Part shown: positions 13,927 to 19,190 of the stretch, in pieces
How the letters are laid out: every line of letters starts with the position of its first letter
How positions within the stretch are numbered: the first letter of the stretch is position 1
NCBI GenBank assembly: GCA_934090935.1
Contig: CAKOKD010000013.1
Span: 1 to 19,190, forward strand
Direction: 5' to 3'
DNA from: an uncultured Bacilli bacterium
GTDB taxonomy: Bacteria > Bacillota_I > Bacilli_A > RF39 > UBA660
Length of the DNA stretch: 19,190 nt
Notes under the pieces: generated by a model
Told to the model about the DNA's origin: nothing
Databases searched by the model: none
What the model saw: only the letters and a program-made list of their open reading frames with translations
Program-made: the position numbers and the translations under genes

Positions 13927-14331
13927 CTATTCCGTAAAAGAGCTTGGGTGATACGAATCTATTCCTAAAGTCTCTGCTTTTCTTAAAACATCAATTCTAT
14001 CATCTACAAAAGCAGTTTTTTTTATGTCAATGTTATTGTGTTTGCAAAATTCAATTATAACTTCTGGTTTTAATAATGTGGAACATATAAAAAATATATT
14101 TTCCCTTTTTATATTTGGATAATATTTAGCTAACCATTTATATTTTTGATCTATTTCTGTATTAGTGGCAGCTGCTCCTAAAATGAAAATTTTATTACTA
14201 TCCAGTTTTTCTATAACTTTTTGCATCGTTTTGAGCGGTCTAGCTCTATAGAATAAATCACTAAATAGCAAATCTTCTAATGATTGACATCCAAATTCGG
14301 AACATCCACCACTATATAATCGATCCTTGGT
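13927..14331 (-). pseudogene. 5'-truncated HAD phosphatase, deoxynucleotidase (NT5C)-like
   Basis: The frame is open from 14331 to TAG 13927 (about 134 residues) but has no ATG or GTG start. The only initiator-like codon is TTG 14271, with no good Shine-Dalgarno. The text contains FYRARPLKTMQKVIEKL, FILGAAATN (HAD motif II region), QKYKWLAKYYPNI, then LLKPEVIIEF and FVDDRIDVLRKAE (HAD motif IV), ending YHPSSF. The layout with K-WL--YYP-I resembles NT5C-like 5'-nucleotidases. The N-terminal DxDxT nucleophile motif is absent and there is no room for it before the end of the 14365 gene, so the gene has lost its 5' end and is probably dead. It lies directly upstream of the Nudix-PurA/PurZ-like gene on the same strand, and an intact ancestor would have acted on (deoxy)nucleotides. 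Confidence 0.6.
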
Positions 14332-14364
14332 TTACTTATTCTAATGGATTTTTTTTATTATATT

Positions 14365-17300
14365 TTATCGTTTTATACTCTCATCTTTAATGTTAGATAT
14401 TTCCATTAACTTTAAATATTCTTTTAAAACTGTCACCATTTTTTCGTAGCCTTCTTCATTCATGTTGTTAGCAACAAAATTGTCATGAACATATTGACCT
14501 CTTTTTTCTGCTAAATGGTTGTCTCCAAAATCCCATATTTGATAAGTTGCTGCAAAATCAGAAAAATTTTTGCCTTCAGCTGCTTCAACAAAACTTTCAG
14601 CAGCATCAATAAATGATCCTCCATTTTGAAGAATCCAATTTTCGATTCCAACTCCTCCTAATCCGCCTTGAGGTATTTCGCCACGATTTGGCTTGTATAC
14701 TTCCGCTTTTTTTAAAACTTGTTTAGCAAGTAGAATATTAGCAACAACATATTTGTATTTCTCAGGATCTATTCTATTAATATTCTTAAGTCTATCTTGT
14801 AAGGACATATCAGTCGAATATATAACTTTATCGGTTTTTTCAGTAAACGTAATATCAATATCAACATTAGTATCAGCATCTATTTGAACACCCTTTAGTC
14901 TAAAATCTCCAGAATCAGTTAATTGGCTAGTATTCTCCTTGTCAAAATTTTTCAATATTAAATGTTTTAACTCACTTAATTTTGACGGACTTGTTAATAT
15001 AGTTTTATCTAATCTCATCATGAAGTCAAAATCGCCATCACCAGGTTTATTCGTTCCTCTTCCAGTTGAACCAGTGTCAATTAATTCTACAAAACCTTCT
15101 GTTAAATCTCCATCTATATTTGTTTTTAACTCCAATCCTAGTTCTTCAATGGATTTCCTTATGATGTCGTTTATTTTTTGCTTCTTTTGACTTGCCTCAT
15201 AATTACTTTGTTCAATTTGTTGAGACAAGTATTCAGTGTCTTCTGTTACTAGATTTTCAGAAAAAGTGTAATCTGGATTTCCATAGTAGGATAGACCGCT
15301 CATTTTTTCTCTTAATTTGTCGTAGTCTTTTGGTGTAAACACAATTTTTCCTTCCTTGTTAGCTACTGGAATATAAAACCCATTCATAGCAATTTCTAGT
15401 CCAATCCTCGGATCATAATTTTCTATTAATATATAGTTTATTTCACTTGAAGCAAAACCGGTTCTAATACCATAATGATCTGCTCCAAGTACTCCTGTAT
15501 AAAAGGCTTCTATTTTCGACATATCATTTTTTACATCCAATGTATCATTGTTATCTCTTGTGATAAAAAATCTATCATCATTTTTTAAAATAAACCATAT
15601 TGGGCCATAATTTAAAGCAGCAGTTCTTCTCATCTTTTCATCAATTGTTCCAGTAGAAATCATTATTCTTGAAACATCAGTATCAAGTGGAGTTGAATCA
15701 CTATCTGCGCTTGAACCTAAATACTCTTTTGAAACACTTCCATTTTGTAAAATATTTCTTAAATAATTAATACTACCAATTCCCTTAATAAAATCTCCTT
15801 CTTCTAATAACATTTCCTTATTAGAAGCAGCTCGATTTCTTGAATCAGCCATTTTTATTTTTTCAGCAATATATTTTTTTGCTTGTTCTATCGTACTAAT
15901 TCCAGCAAACCCACAAAACATTCGAATAACTCTATCAGCTATATTGTAGTCTAAAGTCCCATCCGGAGATACTTTTTTTGAAAGCTCCAAAATATCAACT
16001 AAAATATCTCCACTAGATACGAATGTATCATTTGCTTTTTTTGCTTTCATACTGTTATTGTATAAAGTTGCTAAATGGTGACTAAAACTTGTTAATTCTT
16101 GTTTATCTGCTTCACTAAGTGAATCAAATTGAACTAGTCCACTCCTTATATTCTCATACAAATTAAAGCCATATTCTATATTTTTTAAGTATGCATTAAC
16201 GGACCTATTATTAGAACCAAATGAGCATTTAACCAAATCAGAAAAAACAGTTATCTTTTTGTTAATTGTTGACTCTTTTTCTAATACTGGTGAAACATTT
16301 GAATTTACAAAATCAAATCCTTTAAAATCTGGATGTAATATTTCAAAACATGAATACACTTTTCCGACTGTTGGAATATTATTTTTTATAAATACATCTT
16401 CGATTTTATTTAAGCTTTCTATAGGATTATCTGTCTTTAATACCTGAGTTGCTATTTCTTTTCTAAATGTAAATATTTCACTTGAATTTGATAACGATAG
16501 TTTTAATAGGACTTCTGAAATATAATCAATTTTTTCTACATCTATATCATTTATAAATTCTAAAACATAGTCTCTAAAAACATCTCGAAGTGATTCATCT
16601 TTTATTTTATAAAATGCTGATATGACTTTAAGACGGTTTTTATTTGCCATTTTTGAATTTTCAACATCGCTAAATAATTCTATAGCCCAAGACACGTTTT
16701 TAGGAAAACCACATACAATGTTTGTATTGCCAAATATTTCAAATAACTCAGGATTATTCTCAAAATCTTCTAGTGTAAATTTTTTATTATAAAATTTATT
16801 TTTAATTTCTAATGAAACGTTTTGATTAAAAAACAATGCCGGATATTTATTTTTAAAGTGGCTTGGTATTCTTTCATCATAACTCATATTGCCATCAATA
16901 ATATCATAATATATAGATTTGTCTAATTCATTTAATAATTCTTCATTTGATGAACTCGGATTAAACTTAAAATCTCTAAATTTATTATCTTCAAAAACTT
17001 TTTCAATATATGGTCCATATACAAGTGCTACATTAAAGGCATCATTTGGGCCAAATATTTGTCTAATATGACCAATTAAATTGATTGATTGCATAAATCC
17101 ATTTTCTTTATTTATAATAGTCAACGGCATATATTTAAACAAAAGTTCTAAGTCAACTTTGCTCAAAAATTCATTATAATCAGGATTTGATAATAAGAAT
17201 GATGATGTAATATCTCTTTTATAAAAAGCATCTTGCAATTCCTGTGGAGCATTTTTGTCTAAAAACATAGATGGATATTGTTCAACAAATTTTTGTGGAC

Positions 17301-18966
17301 TATGTGCAGGATAAGATTTTTCCTCTTCTAAAATAATTTTTCTTAATTTTTCATTTATTATATTTTGGATTTGAGAAATGTCATCATTTGTATTAAATAC
17401 CACTTCATGTTGAAACATTTCTGTTATATTTCCATCAAATATAATGTCTAAAGCATCACAATACTCGGTAATAAAATTTATTACACCATTAAAGTCAGTT
17501 TTGCTGAGAAGATAATTATATAAGTTTTCATGCTTAAATACTCCGTCTTTGTCTTGGACTTTTATATATCTCGTTTTAAAACACGAACTTAAATCTTTTC
17601 CGTTTAAAAATTGAGCGTATTCAGGATGAGTTCGTAATAATTGTGGAGTAATTGATTTAGTATAAAAGCATTGTTGTAATTCCTCCGGGGCTTTTTCTGA
17701 AATAAATAATTCAGCGTTTCTAGTTCTAAATTCACCTATTATGTTTCTGTAATCTGGAGCTTTACTTGCAAAACTATTATCAGTTGGTCCATAGATAATC
17801 ATTCGTTTCATTGCTTCATAAAATTCATCTTTTGTATATGGTTTATCAATATACTTCCCATTTTCGTCCTTAACGTTTTTGGTAAAAATTTTTTTGTTAT
17901 CATCATGGATATTATTCCCATAATGTATATACATATCATCCATTAACTTTAGCATTTCACAATTATTTTTAGTAAAAAAATGTCCACATTCATTATCAAA
18001 ATCAGCAATATTTTTTAGTCCATATAGGTTTATAAAATTTAAAACCTTAGGATTTAATAATTCTGAGAATGGAATTGGTATATTAAAAATATAATCTTGC
18101 GGTAAATCATTTAATTCTTTAATTAAAGATCTTGTTCTAGTTTCATCAAGTTCATTTAAAAAAGAACTAAGAGAAAAGTATTTAAAAATTTCTCTAAATT
18201 GCTTATTTGTAAATTCAGTATGTGCTCCACGATTTTGTTTATACTGATTTTTTATCTCAGTTATGATACTATTTAGAGATTGTTTAATTAATTTAGATTT
18301 TTCTTCTTCCGATTTATGTAAGGATATATTATAGATGAATTCATAAATATCATTATTTTTTGCTATAAAAGGTGCTAAATCTTCGTATTTAGACATAAAT
18401 TCTTCTACCATAGAAGTTGTAATATTATTTTTGTTTTGTTTATCAATTTGTAAACAATAACTTAAATCTTTTTCTTTAAATAGTTTCCAATTATCTATTA
18501 ATCTTTTTAAATCAATGCTCAAACCATTATTGAAGTCAATTGCTAATTCTTTTAAATTATTATCATTAATTTTTGAAACATCAAATAGCATGTTTGGATA
18601 TAATTCACGCATTTTAGAGGAATATTCTTTTGGACTTATTTGATTCTTTACTGATTCATATAAAGTTTTATTAATATCTTCTATTTGTGAATCAATAGAC
18701 ATTAATGCATCTCTAATATCAATATGAAGGATAAGCATTGGATTATTAATTAACTCCCAATCTAATCCTCGACATTTATCAATTCCAAACTTTTCTACAA
18801 TTTTTCTATCCGAGTATCTAATACACGAAATTGGAATTTTGTCATCTAATTGATAGTCAATAAATTCATCAAAGGAAAGACTAGAAGAATAAACTTTATC
18901 TAATATATTTTTAGGTACATTTAATCTTTTTCCAAATATTTGTTGTTTTCGATATTTATAATTCAT
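14365..18966 (-). CDS. 1533-residue multidomain protein with C-terminal Pol-beta-type nucleotidyltransferase
   Basis: No signal peptide or membrane span. A ~50-residue motif, EL/YP-x-x-F-x-(D/E)-K-x-AP-x-EL-x-x-x-FY-x-x-x-(I/F)T, recurs at about residues 410-460, 560-611 and 703-755 as part of a ~150-residue repeat unit. Around 1090-1260 is a mixed domain (NYGPIWFILK, then EAFYTGVLGADHYGIRTGF and EINYILIENYDPR) that I cannot name; an ADP-ribosyltransferase-like fold is a weak guess. From ~1270 there is a nucleotidyltransferase: GSTGRGTNKPGDGDFDF (GS 1299-1300, D1312, D1314) and a third acidic strand NVDIDITF (D1369/D1371). GGLGGVGIENWILQNGGSF (~1425-1445) resembles the G-x-S/G-E...YGSF segment of class I CCA-adding/OAS enzymes. 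The frame opens at GTG 18975, but that codon sits inside the AGGTGG site that serves ATG 18966. The substrate is unknown. Confidence 0.8.
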   Translation of the reverse strand: MNYKYRKQQIFGKRLNVPKNILDKVYSSSLSFDEFIDYQLDDKIPISCIRYSDRKIVEKFGIDKCRGLDWELINNPMLILHIDIRDALMSIDSQIEDINKTLYESVKNQISPKEYSSKMRELYPNMLFDVSKINDNNLKELAIDFNNGLSIDLKRLIDNWKLFKEKDLSYCLQIDKQNKNNITTSMVEEFMSKYEDLAPFIAKNNDIYEFIYNISLHKSEEEKSKLIKQSLNSIITEIKNQYKQNRGAHTEFTNKQFREIFKYFSLSSFLNELDETRTRSLIKELNDLPQDYIFNIPIPFSELLNPKVLNFINLYGLKNIADFDNECGHFFTKNNCEMLKLMDDMYIHYGNNIHDDNKKIFTKNVKDENGKYIDKPYTKDEFYEAMKRMIIYGPTDNSFASKAPDYRNIIGEFRTRNAELFISEKAPEELQQCFYTKSITPQLLRTHPEYAQFLNGKDLSSCFKTRYIKVQDKDGVFKHENLYNYLLSKTDFNGVINFITEYCDALDIIFDGNITEMFQHEVVFNTNDDISQIQNIINEKLRKIILEEEKSYPAHSPQKFVEQYPSMFLDKNAPQELQDAFYKRDITSSFLLSNPDYNEFLSKVDLELLFKYMPLTIINKENGFMQSINLIGHIRQIFGPNDAFNVALVYGPYIEKVFEDNKFRDFKFNPSSSNEELLNELDKSIYYDIIDGNMSYDERIPSHFKNKYPALFFNQNVSLEIKNKFYNKKFTLEDFENNPELFEIFGNTNIVCGFPKNVSWAIELFSDVENSKMANKNRLKVISAFYKIKDESLRDVFRDYVLEFINDIDVEKIDYISEVLLKLSLSNSSEIFTFRKEIATQVLKTDNPIESLNKIEDVFIKNNIPTVGKVYSCFEILHPDFKGFDFVNSNVSPVLEKESTINKKITVFSDLVKCSFGSNNRSVNAYLKNIEYGFNLYENIRSGLVQFDSLSEADKQELTSFSHHLATLYNNSMKAKKANDTFVSSGDILVDILELSKKVSPDGTLDYNIADRVIRMFCGFAGISTIEQAKKYIAEKIKMADSRNRAASNKEMLLEEGDFIKGIGSINYLRNILQNGSVSKEYLGSSADSDSTPLDTDVSRIMISTGTIDEKMRRTAALNYGPIWFILKNDDRFFITRDNNDTLDVKNDMSKIEAFYTGVLGADHYGIRTGFASSEINYILIENYDPRIGLEIAMNGFYIPVANKEGKIVFTPKDYDKLREKMSGLSYYGNPDYTFSENLVTEDTEYLSQQIEQSNYEASQKKQKINDIIRKSIEELGLELKTNIDGDLTEGFVELIDTGSTGRGTNKPGDGDFDFMMRLDKTILTSPSKLSELKHLILKNFDKENTSQLTDSGDFRLKGVQIDADTNVDIDITFTEKTDKVIYSTDMSLQDRLKNINRIDPEKYKYVVANILLAKQVLKKAEVYKPNRGEIPQGGLGGVGIENWILQNGGSFIDAAESFVEAAEGKNFSDFAATYQIWDFGDNHLAEKRGQYVHDNFVANNMNEEGYEKMVTVLKEYLKLMEISNIKDESIKR

Positions 18967-18985
18967 ACCTACCACCTATAATAAT

Positions 18986-18994
18986 ATTCTATCA
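18986..18994 (-). promoter_or_regulatory. Extended -10 promoter element for the nucleotidyltransferase gene
   Basis: The minus strand reads TGATAGAAT, an extended -10 about 20 bases before ATG 18966, followed by the AGGTGG site. No good -35 is visible. The IS end lies about 120 bases further upstream. Confidence 0.45.
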
Positions 18995-19088
18995 TATATT
19001 TCGGTGATATTGTTATATTACTTGTTACAATTTTATGACTGCTTTATTAAATGGCGAAAAATATAATTATGCGAGTTTTATACTCCCA

Positions 19089-19112
19089 ACTTAAAAAGAT
19101 CAACCTTTAAGT
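19089..19112. repeat. Inverted repeat just outside the IS end
   Basis: ACTTAAA (19089-19095) and TTTAAGT (19106-19112) form a 7-bp stem that G-U pairs can extend. It abuts the presumed IS terminus. No U-run follows in either direction. The rest of 18995-19111 shows nothing else I can support. Confidence 0.4.
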
Positions 19113-19190
19113 GTGAACTTGTCAATAAAAAGTAGACAATAAAAAGATATTTATTTAAACCCTAGTTGAGTTCTATACTCAATTGGGGTT
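19112..19190 (-). mobile_element. End of an IS3-family insertion sequence, cut by window edge
   Basis: After the transposase stop (19151) come ~40 bases of short repeats of the kind at IS3 ends (GTCAATAAAAAGTAGACAAT, 19121-19140), and the element appears to end in TGTGAACTTGTCAATAAAA starting near 19112. IS3 elements terminate in 5'-TG...CA-3'. The other end and any target duplication lie outside the window, so the exact boundary (19112 or 19114) is uncertain. Confidence 0.65.
19151..19190 (-). CDS. C-terminus of IS3-family transposase (OrfB), partial
   Basis: The last 12 codons read TPIEYRTQLGFK and then TAA. The SPxEYR(T)Q tail is the conserved C-terminal end of IS3/IS150-group transposases with an rve integrase core; the catalytic DDE region lies beyond the right edge. 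Transcription is leftward, towards the 14365-18966 gene, so read-through from the IS could reach it. Confidence 0.8.
   Translation of the reverse strand, partial: TPIEYRTQLGFK

Noticed and set aside
14693..15190. Plus-strand frames antisense to the nucleotidyltransferase domain
   Set aside because: The opposite strand carries catalytic motifs; the plus frames have no ribosome binding sites or recognisable content.
18967..18975. GTG start three codons upstream for the 1533-residue protein
   Set aside because: The GTG is inside AGGTGG, which is correctly spaced for ATG 18966.
1..19190. Alternative genetic code with TGA as Trp, as in Mollicutes
   Set aside because: Trp residues in conserved motifs are TGG, and TGA serves as a real stop for the LRR gene just before a terminator.
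1..19190. Classical phage Z-genome cluster
   Set aside because: No DatZ, MazZ, DpoZ-like polymerase or phage structural genes are visible, so the PurZ-like fusion cannot be called part of a phage from this window alone.

Overview
The window looks like a chromosome segment of a low-GC, probably gut-associated, uncultured Firmicutes/Bacilli-type bacterium. This is inferred from the strongly AT-rich composition, AGGAGG-type ribosome binding sites, TATAAT -10 boxes, TGG (not TGA) for Trp, and protein families common in such genomes (BspA-type leucine-rich repeats, large orphan multidomain proteins, IS3-type insertion sequences). I see no rRNA, tRNA, CRISPR array or phage structural gene.

Layout. 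(1) 1-1157, minus strand: a Gln/Ser/Glu-rich repeat protein running off the left edge, preceded by a protein made of two copies of one unrecognised domain. (2) 1287-4991, plus strand: a 1234-residue LRR protein with its own promoter, a helical middle and an unusual Cys-rich C-terminal domain, closed by a terminator. (3) 5073-10563, minus strand: reading leftward, an ABC exporter, an uncatalogued 31-codon gene with a perfect Shine-Dalgarno sequence, a transglutaminase-like Cys-His-Asp protein, a DHH/DHHA1 phosphoesterase, a shortened DUF2798-type membrane protein, and the 3' remnant of an RBBP9/YdeN-type hydrolase. (4) 10706-14331: a nucleotide-handling cluster with a frameshifted deoxyribosyltransferase-like gene overlapping a Nudix gene on plus, and on minus a YgjV-type membrane protein, a Nudix-PurA/PurZ-like fusion, and a 5'-truncated HAD/deoxynucleotidase-like gene. 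(5) 14365-18966, minus: a 1533-residue protein with three copies of a ~150-residue repeat unit and a C-terminal Pol-beta/class-I-CCA-like nucleotidyltransferase. (6) 19112-19190: the end of an IS3-family element with the last 12 codons of its transposase.

The strongest candidate for something new is the 513-residue fusion at 12297-13838. Its N-terminal half is an MTH1/MutT-like Nudix domain (WNGxGGK plus a complete Nudix box). Its C-terminal half is a short adenylosuccinate-synthetase fold in which the catalytic Asp of the GDEGKGK loop is Ser (GSCGKGK). That substitution is the reported hallmark of phage PurZ, which uses dGMP to start 2-aminoadenine (Z) synthesis. A Nudix that turns (d)GTP into (d)GMP joined to a synthetase that consumes (d)GMP would be a one-polypeptide counterpart of the phage MazZ + PurZ pair. 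This is inference from sequence. The other Z-pathway genes (datZ, dpoZ) are not in the window.

A second theme is decay: a hydrolase and a membrane gene appear joined at a deletion, the deoxyribosyltransferase-like gene carries a one-base frameshift, the HAD gene has lost its start, and an IS ends nearby. Several gene starts were moved from upstream TTG/GTG codons to internal ATGs that have properly spaced Shine-Dalgarno sequences.
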